From Syntrophorhabdaceae bacterium (GTDB lineage Bacteria > Desulfobacterota > Syntrophorhabdia > Syntrophorhabdales > Syntrophorhabdaceae), in assembly GCA_036504895.1 (NCBI GenBank), contig DASXUJ010000021.1:1-36453 (forward strand): a stretch of 36,453 nucleotides of DNA, in the 5' to 3' direction. Positions within the stretch are counted from its first letter, which is position 1. Each line of letters starts with the position of its first letter. The position numbers and the translations under genes were made by a program. The notes beneath the pieces are model-generated. The model saw nothing but the letters and a program-made list of their open reading frames with translations. It made no database searches and had not been told where the DNA came from. This document shows positions 30,236 to 36,453 of this stretch, piece after piece.

Positions 30236-31053
30236 TCGGATTTCAATATATTGATATAAAGCTCGGGAGGGCCGACTTTCGGCAAAGAAACGACCCATGT
30301 GGCAAGGGTGCATACTTTTCTCGCAGGCCCGCATTCCTGACGGATCGCACCGATCCTTCCCGCGCTTCTGTCTTCGCTCAGGGAGATGAATCCGTCGAGG
30401 TCAAAAGAAGCGGAGCCGTTCGCCAGAAGCCGGTTGATCCGTTTGAGCCGGTCCCTGCTTTTTCTCGTGGGCCGCTCGTTCGCCTTCTTCAGACTCTCGT
30501 CCGTATAATGGTTCGCATGGGTGAGCACGCCGTTCGCGGTGACCTTGATCGAAGTTTTTCCTCCCGGCGCCACCTCGATGAGAGCGGCCTTGGTGGAATC
30601 GGCTACCAGGTAAAAGGCGGGGTGACTTGTCGCAAAGAGCGTCCCCTCGGCGACCAGGGCATCCACGGTCGCAAAAGAGGTAAGGAGCCTCTCCGTAAGG
30701 TCCTCTTTTGCGACCAGCCTCTTCTCGTCGGGAAGGCTTGCCGCAGATGCGTTTACCACCGTGAGCCCTTTTTCGTTGATACCCGCCACCACATATCCAT
30801 CCCGTTCAGGATCGAAAAGAGCGGCAAAGGCAAGACCCTTTTCCCGGCAGACCGCCCGGAATTCGGTAACAAGACCCATGGAGTTATCCCGGTTTTTCGC
30901 CACGACCGTCCCTCCCTTGCCGTTCACTTTTGTGCCCGTCGCCGCCCAGATGGTGCAGCCCAGGGAAGGACGGGGCATAAGGGCAAGAAGAATCGAGGCA
31001 GCCAATGCGAGGGAACCGCAGGTCCGAGCGGGAGAGCCCATCACCGGCCTCAA
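30160..31053 (-). CDS. C45-type Ntn amidohydrolase/acyltransferase, exported
   Basis: This 297-residue protein has a cleavable signal (LALAASILLALMPRPSLG) followed directly by Cys33 in GCTIWAATG. In the acyl-CoA:6-aminopenicillanate acyltransferase-like group the residue exposed after processing is the nucleophile, which fits here. VAKNRDNSMG and the later GVLTHANHY match conserved substrate-pocket motifs. The likely role is hydrolysis of a linear amide in the periplasm; peptidoglycan- or signal-derived amides are possible. Its start overlaps the preceding deoxyribosyltransferase stop by 4 nt. Its 3' end overlaps the L,D-transpeptidase gene for 76 bp in antisense. The length fits the family. 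Confidence 0.8.
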   Translation of the reverse strand: MRPVMGSPARTCGSLALAASILLALMPRPSLGCTIWAATGTKVNGKGGTVVAKNRDNSMGLVTEFRAVCREKGLAFAALFDPERDGYVVAGINEKGLTVVNASAASLPDEKRLVAKEDLTERLLTSFATVDALVAEGTLFATSHPAFYLVADSTKAALIEVAPGGKTSIKVTANGVLTHANHYTDESLKKANERPTRKSRDRLKRINRLLANGSASFDLDGFISLSEDRSAGRIGAIRQECGPARKVCTLATWVVSLPKVGPPELYINILKSDYTAEKKKLTLDSGFWMRIPRPPGP

Positions 31054-31529
31054 TTATTTGCCGGCGAAGGAGGCAGCCGGTCTTTCGACAAAGAAAGCCA
31101 TTCAAGGGTGCGTACGAGCATTTCCATCCTCCCGGCCTCAAGCACATGATCGAAACGCTCCTTCGCGGCCCCCAGGAGCATGGCATTGGCCAAATCGCAG
31201 GAACCGGCCGAAATGAGAATCACAGGCATATTCATACAGTGGGCATAACCCGCCTCAAACGCGGTCCCCGTATCATCATCGTCAACCAGGGCCATCACCA
31301 CATCGCATTCCTCCAGGAGGCCGATGCAGGAGTCCTTTATAGTCTCGCTCATCGCAACTTTGGCCTCCGGATCGTGCTCCACGTTCGGGCTATGGTCAAA
31401 GGGGTCCATCACGGAAATATCCCCCTCACCACTCCGCGCCATAAGGGCTTCCCGAAGCTTCGCGAGGAACTCGATCTTGAAAGATTCCTGTTCGGGGGTA
31501 AAGCAGGGGTGGGCGAAATAGACGCGCAT
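31050..31529 (-). CDS. Nucleoside 2-deoxyribosyltransferase-like protein
   Basis: This 159-residue protein fits the nucleoside 2-deoxyribosyltransferase superfamily. It starts MRVYFAHPCFTPEQ, has the DPFDHSP loop, and then CDVVMALVDDDDTGTAFEAGYA, where the Glu is the usual nucleophile and the Gly-Thr-A-x-E-A-G-Y pattern is diagnostic. Classical members exchange bases between deoxynucleosides, while relatives hydrolyse nucleotides or NAD-like compounds. Linkage to an exported amidohydrolase is unusual. TATAAT on the same strand (31536-31541) lies 6 nt before the ATG and no ribosome-binding site is seen, so the mRNA may be leaderless. Confidence 0.85.
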   Translation of the reverse strand: MRVYFAHPCFTPEQESFKIEFLAKLREALMARSGEGDISVMDPFDHSPNVEHDPEAKVAMSETIKDSCIGLLEECDVVMALVDDDDTGTAFEAGYAHCMNMPVILISAGSCDLANAMLLGAAKERFDHVLEAGRMEMLVRTLEWLSLSKDRLPPSPANN

Positions 31530-31556
31530 CTATACATTATACAATAAAATGGAAGT

Positions 31557-31735
31557 TGCTGCTATTGACGGGGCTCACGTCGCACAATTGATTGGGGCTC
31601 AGGTCGCACAATCTATTGGGGCTCACGTCGCCCCCTCGGTCGGCAAAAGCCGACCGAGCCTCCCCCCGCTTAAGGCGCCTACTGTTGGTCTCGCCCGCGG
31701 TGCGGGCTACATCACGCGGGAAAGCTGGGATTATT
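31557..31735 (-). repeat. Double-hairpin repeat, family 1, copy 3 (inverted)
   Basis: Read on the minus strand, this has the same order as copies 1 and 2. Stem 1 is GCCCGC-ACC-GCGGGC (31693-31707) and stem 2 is 31635-31644/31649-31658 with loop TTTT. The tail is three 24-bp units starting at 31570, 31594 and 31618. The stems differ from the other copies at paired positions while pairing is kept. Confidence 0.8.
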
Positions 31736-31900
31736 ATGGTCGCGGTGACTTGCGCTTGATCTCACCGGGACGAGGATACTTTTTTTCGCTCTTTTGGAGG
31801 ATTCACGGCTATGACTGGGGCTTGCTGGTGTGCATCTTCTTATAACATCATGTATTAGGTCTCTGGTTTTTCTTCCCTGCTAACTTATCGATTGCGCTTC

Positions 31901-32102
31901 ACGGGGACGGGAGGGCTCTATATTCCCTGCGCCTTGCGAGCACCGTTGGGTTTACCCACTCGGTGAGGAGAAACGTTCCGAAGGACAGCCACCCATGTTT
32001 GAGGAGGCACGACGAGTTGGGTGGCTGAGTGCCGGACGAGCCGTCTTTTAGTGGGTAACGGGCGCAGCCGAAGCAGGGAATATAGAGCCCTCCCGTCCCC
32101 GT
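31901..32102. mobile_element. 202-bp element with perfect 30-bp terminal inverted repeats
   Basis: The arms 31901-31930 and 32073-32102 are exact inverse complements. Inside, TTACCCACT (31952-31960) pairs with 32050-32058, and CAGCCACCC (31986-31994) pairs with 32019-32027. An alternative local hairpin, CACCG (31941-31945) with CGGTG (31961-31965), is also possible. The element could be a miniature transposable element or the gene of a highly structured RNA. No reading frame in it is protein-like, and no target-site duplication was recognised. Confidence 0.75.
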
Positions 32103-32151
32103 GGTTCCCAAACAATCTTGTCATGCAGTTGGTGGCCGAACGCCCGCTCCT

Positions 32152-33102
32152 CTATTTCCCTTTCTTCTCCAGTTCGTCCAATAATGGAATCCCCTTTTCC
32201 GGGTTTTCCAAGTTGGTTACTCCGAAAAGGTAGGGGCCGGACTGGCGGATTACCAGGCCCCTGTATAAGGGGTCTTTGGCGGCGAGGGTGAAGGTGCCTT
32301 TCTTTTCGATATTTCTGGGCTCTACCTTCGCGGCCCTTAAGCTGTTTATGTAGAGGTCCAGGGTCTGGCGGGCTGCTTCGGGGGAATCGCCCAGGACTAC
32401 GAAGACCTTTACGGTCTTATTATCCAGGGTCGCTTCCGCGGTGAGGCCTTTTTTGAAGAAGGCATAGCCGAGAAGGCTTTCGGCAATGTATTTCTCTGTT
32501 TTGAGGACTACCTGGGGGATGTTGAGGAGGCCGATCTCTTTGGGCGGCCTTGCAGGCGAAGGCAGCTCTTTTCCGATGGCGGCAGCGCATGCCATGAAGG
32601 CTGCTTTATCGGGTGTGCCTTCTCCGGAGGCCGATATGCGGGCAAAGTGGCTGTCCTGGTAGAACATGAGTTGACTGCCGTCAAAAAAGCCTTCCGCGCC
32701 TGCCTTTACGGTCTCGGCGTCAGGGCTCCGGTAATTTGAATAAATGCCGAAGGCATCGATCGCGGAGCCCATCCGGTACAGGTCGACGGCGAGCGCTTCT
32801 TTTGTGCCCGACTTCCCGTATACTGCATATGCGAGGGCTTCGAACCCGTAGGGCATATAGAGCTCTGCCTCGCCGTTAATGTGCTCATAGAGGTTCTCTT
32901 TCGTAAAAAGCTCTACCTTGCCTTCCCTTACCCACCCCTTTGCGAAGCCGGAAGCGGGCAGGAGCTGCTCTATGGCGGGCACATTAGTGGCGGCCCCATA
33001 AGCGCGGGTGGCGCCGTCGGAGAGGAGGGAAAAAAATATGAGCGCACCGATCACGCATGCCAGGGTGCAGGTCCGTGCGCGACGAGTGGTCCGGGTACCC
33101 AT
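32152..33102 (-). CDS. DUF6599-like exported protein
   Basis: This 316-residue protein has a basic start and a hydrophobic signal segment (LACVIGALIFFSLLSDGATRAYG). The mature part shows the pattern LPASGFAKGWVREG, then LYEHINGEAELYMPYGFEALAYAVY, and a matching C-terminal half, as in the DUF6599 group of bacterial exported proteins of unknown role. ATG 33102 is used because GGAGG lies 6 nt upstream; a start 21 nt earlier lacks this spacing. It lies 13 nt downstream of the Tat-exported aldo/keto reductase gene, so the two form an operon. No catalytic motif is visible. Confidence 0.75.
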   Translation of the reverse strand: MGTRTTRRARTCTLACVIGALIFFSLLSDGATRAYGAATNVPAIEQLLPASGFAKGWVREGKVELFTKENLYEHINGEAELYMPYGFEALAYAVYGKSGTKEALAVDLYRMGSAIDAFGIYSNYRSPDAETVKAGAEGFFDGSQLMFYQDSHFARISASGEGTPDKAAFMACAAAIGKELPSPARPPKEIGLLNIPQVVLKTEKYIAESLLGYAFFKKGLTAEATLDNKTVKVFVVLGDSPEAARQTLDLYINSLRAAKVEPRNIEKKGTFTLAAKDPLYRGLVIRQSGPYLFGVTNLENPEKGIPLLDELEKKGK

Positions 33103-33115
33103 GTCCGCCTCCTTC

Positions 33116-34252
33116 TTATGCAAAGAGAGACTTTGCCCTTTTCATCTTGAGGCCGATGTCCAGGCCGTGGGCGCATTGAGCGACGCATACCTCGCAGGCT
33201 CCGCAGGCGGAGGCCGACGATGCCGTCCCGATCTCAGCGTAGGTGGAACGGGCAAGGTCAAGAGCGCCGTAACTCTCGGCGTATAGAAGGCTCCGGTTAA
33301 TGATGCTTATGGCCACCTTCTTCGGACAGGTAGGCTCGCAGATTGCGCAGAGATGACAATAGACGCCTTTGACGGCCTCCGCATATCGGTCCAGTACCCT
33401 CGCGTCACGGGCGGTGAATCTCATGCCCATGACCGACATGTCTTCCTGAAGCATGCTCATATCCTTCATTCCCGGTATTGCGTGGGTCACATTCTGATCC
33501 ATGAGGGCCCATTTCAGGGCGGCCTGGTGAGGGCTCATCTTGCCGAGGGCCTCGGTCTTATACCCACCCGCCTGGGTCTTCATGGCCGTAATGCCTACGC
33601 CTGCCTTTGCGGCGCGGGCGATCGCCTCTTTTACTGCAGGAGCGCTCTTAAAGTTGTATCCTACAAGGGCGGTGTCGAAGAGCCTTTCAGGGTCGGCGAG
33701 AAGCGCGTCCAGGACCTCCGCCTGGTCCGTGTGGGTCGTGACGCCGAAAAACCTCACCTTTCCCTCCTTCCTCAATTCGAGTAGGGCGGCCCGCGTTTCG
33801 GGCTCCATGATCCTCGTCTTGTCCTTGCCCGTGAGGTTATGGAGCTGGATCACATCGATACGGTCGGTCTTCAGCTTGGAAAGGCTCGTCTCCACGTCGG
33901 TGATGATATCTTTTCTTGAAATGGAGCCGGGTTGGGTTTTAGTGGCGACAAAGACCTTGTCCCTGCGGCCCTTGAGTGCCCGGCCCACGATCTCCTCGTT
34001 TCTGCCGTTCATATAGCGGCGGGCGGTATCCACGTAATTGATGCCGAGGTCGAAGGCGGCTTCCATCACCTCGTGCTCCGGGGTGAGCATGGCCCCGAAG
34101 CTCACTACCGTCACTTTCAGTCCGGTCCTGCCCAGGATGCGGTACACCGGACCGGCCCCCTCGGCCCCCGATGCGCCGCGAAGGCCTGTCAGTCCGGCTG
34201 CGGCGGAAGCGGCGCCCACAATACCTATTTTCAAAAAGTCGCGTCGTTTCAT
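33116..34252 (-). CDS. Tat-exported aldo/keto reductase with Fe-S domain
   Basis: This 378-residue protein has a twin-arginine signal MKRRDFLK followed by a hydrophobic Ala/Gly-rich segment. The TIM-barrel aldo/keto reductase domain has the tetrad Asp and Tyr in NYVDTARRYMNGRNEE, Lys in VFVATKTQ and His in VIQLHNL. The last 80 residues hold two Cys clusters (CHLCAICEPTCP and CGACEVCVAQC), each of 4Fe-4S type. Such proteins are expected to fold with cofactors in the cytoplasm before Tat export and to take electrons through the Fe-S centres. The substrate is unknown. ATG 34252 follows GGAGG. It heads an operon with the DUF6599-like gene. Confidence 0.92.
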   Translation of the reverse strand: MKRRDFLKIGIVGAASAAAGLTGLRGASGAEGAGPVYRILGRTGLKVTVVSFGAMLTPEHEVMEAAFDLGINYVDTARRYMNGRNEEIVGRALKGRRDKVFVATKTQPGSISRKDIITDVETSLSKLKTDRIDVIQLHNLTGKDKTRIMEPETRAALLELRKEGKVRFFGVTTHTDQAEVLDALLADPERLFDTALVGYNFKSAPAVKEAIARAAKAGVGITAMKTQAGGYKTEALGKMSPHQAALKWALMDQNVTHAIPGMKDMSMLQEDMSVMGMRFTARDARVLDRYAEAVKGVYCHLCAICEPTCPKKVAISIINRSLLYAESYGALDLARSTYAEIGTASSASACGACEVCVAQCAHGLDIGLKMKRAKSLFA

Positions 34253-34340
34253 AAATGCCTCCTCGCTGCACACTTTGTTGGTCTTAATATGGATGACTAT
34301 ACATTATCCTATTATGGTGCAAAGGGGTATTCAATAATAG

Positions 34341-34407
34341 AAGGGCCCCCGTCGTCCATCTCAGTCCCGGCCGGCAAAAGGCGAATCGCCATGTGCCGGG
34401 GGACCTT
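34341..34407 (-). terminator. Imperfect hairpin after the cupin gene
   Basis: AAGGGCCCCCG (34341-34351) pairs with 34397-34407 with one mismatch. It reaches the cupin stop codon and precedes the reductase start on the same strand, so it may terminate the upstream cupin transcript. Confidence 0.5.
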
Positions 34408-34775
34408 CAGGGTTTCGCGTAATCGGCCATGCCCTGGAAGTCAACGATTACCACCGGCTTGTCGCCTACGACCCACGCGTCGTGGCCCAGGGGCAGGACG
34501 GATACGTCTCCTGGTCCGCACTCGAACTCCGTGCCGTCATCCATACGCACCTTAAGGATACCGGAAACATGGTACTGGAAATGGGGCGCCTCACAGCTCG
34601 CCGTGCCGGCTATGGGTTTCACCGACGTCGACCATCTCCACCCCGGCTCCAGGGTGGCGCGGCCGACGGTCACCCCTCCTATGGTAAGGAGTTCGACTTT
34701 GCCCTTCGGAAAGGACCTTATCTGGTCCGTCTGCCCGAAATTCTTCCGCTCCGCCTTCTCAAATTTCTCATTCAT
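34407..34775 (-). CDS. Cupin-domain protein
   Basis: This 122-residue single cupin domain carries the two conserved motifs. Motif 1, WRWSTSVKPIAGTASCEAPHFQYHVSG, keeps one His, and motif 2 (GPGDVSVLPLGHDAWVVGD) keeps the final His. Metal binding is plausible but weaker than in canonical cupins, because motif 1 lacks the usual H-x-H pair. A role as an isomerase, dioxygenase or ligand-binding regulator cannot be decided. Its start overlaps the preceding lipoprotein stop by 4 nt, so the two are coupled. The length is normal for small cupins. Confidence 0.85.
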   Translation of the reverse strand: MNEKFEKAERKNFGQTDQIRSFPKGKVELLTIGGVTVGRATLEPGWRWSTSVKPIAGTASCEAPHFQYHVSGILKVRMDDGTEFECGPGDVSVLPLGHDAWVVGDKPVVIVDFQGMADYAKP

Positions 34776-35461
34776 GGGGTACCCTCCTTAAGGCCTCCGG
34801 CCTCTTCCACCTCCCCGCCCGCGGGGAGAGTTATCTGAGTCTCCATCGCTGTGCCTATATAAGGTTTGCACGCTTCGAGCAGGACAGGGAGGATTATCCC
34901 CAGATCGGTGATATAGCCTGTGCTCGAGGCGAAGGTCTTCCAAAGGGGGACGATCTCGCTGCGCATCTGAAAAGGTTCCCGGCTCACCGCCATGAGCACG
35001 AGAAAGCGCCGGGAGGGAGTAGCCGGCACCCCGCGAGCCGGAGGGAAAGAGCCCCTGGAGGCGACGGCAGTGATTGGCTGCGAAGAAGGCACGTCATACT
35101 GCACCGGTATCAATGCCTTTTGATCCGGACCCGCAGCCGCGAGACGGGGTTCGCAGGAAGGCGGGCCTGAGCCGAGGCCCCAGGCAGCGAGGAGCACCAT
35201 ATCGGCGGTATCGATGCTCTCGGCTTCATAAAAACCGATATCTTCGAGGGCATCCGCGAGAACCGGCGCGAAATCTTCAAATCGGGGCAGACTATGGTCC
35301 ATATCCTTATTGCAGGGCAGGAGCACATACCTTACGTTTCCGGACGAACTGTAGTAGACGGTGGAGATGACGGCGACACGGTATTCGTATCTTCCCGCAG
35401 CGCATCCCGAGAGGGCAAGGGAGAGGAGGCCGAAGGCGGCCAGGAGGCGAAATCGTTCCAT
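34772..35461 (-). CDS. Lipoprotein of unknown function
   Basis: This 229-residue protein has the lipobox LALSGC (lipidated Cys near residue 20). The mature part starts as an alpha/beta domain (YEYRVAVISTVYYSSSGNVRYV, then DALEDIGFYEAESIDTADMVL), reminiscent of DUF4136-type lipoproteins, and ends in a low-complexity Gly/Pro tail. The ribosome-binding site is poor and lies just after a perfect 21-bp hairpin (35469-35525), so translation may depend on that structure. It is co-translated with the cupin gene. Confidence 0.75.
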   Translation of the reverse strand: MERFRLLAAFGLLSLALSGCAAGRYEYRVAVISTVYYSSSGNVRYVLLPCNKDMDHSLPRFEDFAPVLADALEDIGFYEAESIDTADMVLLAAWGLGSGPPSCEPRLAAAGPDQKALIPVQYDVPSSQPITAVASRGSFPPARGVPATPSRRFLVLMAVSREPFQMRSEIVPLWKTFASSTGYITDLGIILPVLLEACKPYIGTAMETQITLPAGGEVEEAGGLKEGTP

Positions 35462-35468
35462 CTGAATC

Positions 35469-35525
35469 CGAATATAAGCATAAGCCGGACTGGAGACAAC
35501 CCGATCCGGCTTATGCTTATATTCG
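35469..35525. terminator. Perfect 21-bp hairpin between two minus-strand genes
   Basis: Arms 35469-35489 and 35505-35525 pair perfectly around a 15-nt loop. The hairpin lies 11 nt after the stop of the Gly/Pro/Tyr-rich gene and 8 nt before the next start codon. No T-run follows, so it may instead be an RNA-stability or translation-control element. Confidence 0.65.
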
Positions 35526-35536
35526 AAAGAAGACCG

Positions 35537-36337
35537 CTACTGATTAAGGGGTACCCATGCCTTATGGGAAGGCACCCATGTTCCTCCCACCCATTGGCCC
35601 GGGAGCGTAACCCACTGTCCGGGAGGGGGCTCTTCCTGTCGGCCTGAGTTGTCGACAGTCTCGTCCTGGGGCGCTGATGGGGTGGAATCGGACGTGAGCG
35701 CCGGGTCCGGGTAGGCCAGCGGCGGGGACGAATCCCCAGGATCGGGTACGTACATGGTCGACGCGCCCGCATAGACACCCCAACCGCCATAATATCCATA
35801 AGGCAGTGAATAGGGGTAATACGCGGGGCCCCACCAGAATGGGCTTCCCCACCAGGGGTAGAAGGGCCAGGACGAGTAATAAGGCCAACGGGGATAGTAG
35901 CCGTAATAATTCCAGGAGCGCCAGTAGGGGCGGTACCCATAATAGGGCCTTCCGGGATAACCCGGTTGATACCCGGGATAACCCGGCCTGTACCCCGGAT
36001 AGCCGGGCCTGTACCCAGGTCTATACCCCGGATAACCCGGTCGATACCCGGGATTTCCCGGATAATAGCCTGCATGGGGACCTCTGTAGCCGGAGCTATA
36101 GGGGCGATAGCCGCCATAACCGGGACGGCCTGTCGAATACCCGCCATGACCTCCACCGCTGTGTCCACCGGTGTAGCCGCCTCCGACTCTCGCTCCACCA
36201 CCGCCGTGACCTCCACCGCCGTGACCTCCACCGCTTCCCCCGCTGTGTCCACCACCCGCGCGGGCATAAGTGAATGACGGCAGGACCATGAGCATGGTCA
36301 GCGCCAAGGCTAATACGATGTAAGTATATCTTTTCAT
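35537..36337 (-). CDS. Gly/Pro/Tyr-rich secreted protein
   Basis: This 266-residue protein has a clear signal peptide (LALALTMLMVLPSFTYA). Residues 27-70 are a Gly/His-rich stretch (GGGHGGGGHGGGGARVGG). Next comes an array of Pro-Gly-Tyr units (RPGYPGY and variants, about 90-130), a Trp/Tyr-rich segment, and a C-terminal part ending in repeated GQWVTLPGQWVGGTWVP-like units. Such composition is typical of envelope or matrix proteins whose order comes from repeats; the final segment resembles YXWGxxVP/DUF-like tails of outer-membrane-associated proteins. No enzyme motif exists. A GGGGG lies before the ATG. It is transcribed toward the 21-bp hairpin. Confidence 0.75.
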   Translation of the reverse strand: MKRYTYIVLALALTMLMVLPSFTYARAGGGHSGGSGGGHGGGGHGGGGARVGGGYTGGHSGGGHGGYSTGRPGYGGYRPYSSGYRGPHAGYYPGNPGYRPGYPGYRPGYRPGYPGYRPGYPGYQPGYPGRPYYGYRPYWRSWNYYGYYPRWPYYSSWPFYPWWGSPFWWGPAYYPYSLPYGYYGGWGVYAGASTMYVPDPGDSSPPLAYPDPALTSDSTPSAPQDETVDNSGRQEEPPPGQWVTLPGQWVGGTWVPSHKAWVPLNQ

Positions 36338-36453
36338 ATCCGAACCCCCGGGAAGGTCTTTATAAGGCCCCGCCTCAAGAATACTCTAGCAATTTCCGTG
36401 CCTTTTGGTCAAGAATTACAAGATTCGAAAAAGAAAAGGATTTATAAAAAACG

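Noticed and set aside
31901-32102. Plain transcription terminator
   Set aside because: Thirty-base perfect arms enclosing 142 nt of further structure are much larger than a terminator, and no T-run follows.

Overview
The window looks like chromosomal DNA of a moderately GC-rich, Gram-negative, flagellated bacterium with an anaerobic flavour. The signs are Sec, Tat and lipoprotein export signals, MotA/MotB, a methyl-accepting chemotaxis protein, a cysteine-bearing Rrf2 regulator, an Fe-S aldo/keto reductase, an aromatic-acid-type MFS carrier and a thiolase-like/DUF35 pair. A deltaproteobacterial lineage (for example a Syntrophorhabdus-like syntroph) fits this mix, but that placement is inference from gene content and was not tested by alignment. 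Phage genes, CRISPR arrays, rRNA and convincing tRNAs were not seen.

Layout. 1-5000: a multi-pass membrane protein of unknown role, a SnoaL-like protein, a small CCGG protein, a hicB-hicA toxin-antitoxin pair whose hicA is split by a repeat, and an AAHS-type transporter. 5200-8200: a chemotaxis receptor and one or two lipoproteins. 8600-10200: the thiolase-like/DUF35 pair. 10200-16500: housekeeping genes, namely a lipoprotein, the S41 protease ctpA, mnmA, a GYD protein, dtd and a second-type EF-G. 16800-19900: a motA-motB operon behind a textbook sigma-28 promoter, ending in a response-regulator/HD-GYP protein that has lost its key residues. 20200-25500: an accessory zone with a SnoaL-like lipoprotein, a repeat-domain surface protein broken by an in-frame TGA, and an RsbW-like/GNAT fusion bracketed by inverted repeats. 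25900-28800: rpoD, uspA and an Rrf2 regulator. 29200-31530: an L,D-transpeptidase that converges on and overlaps a two-gene operon (nucleoside 2-deoxyribosyltransferase, C45-type Ntn amidohydrolase). 32150-36340: a DUF6599-like protein with a Tat-exported Fe-S aldo/keto reductase, a cupin with a lipoprotein, and a Gly/Pro/Tyr-rich secreted protein.

The most unusual content lies between the genes. At least five kinds of palindromic or repetitive elements occur: (1) a double-hairpin repeat with three copies whose stems differ by compensatory changes, one copy splitting hicA; (2) a 202-bp element with perfect 30-bp terminal inverted repeats; (3) a branched multi-hairpin element upstream of the thiolase-like gene; (4) a roughly 190-260-bp repeat family bracketing the RsbW-GNAT gene in inverted orientation; (5) 7-bp tandem repeats that also supply the 3' end of dtd. 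No transposase is present, so these elements are non-autonomous or are maintained as structured nucleic acids. All functional statements rest on reading the sequence and on family knowledge; no database search was run.
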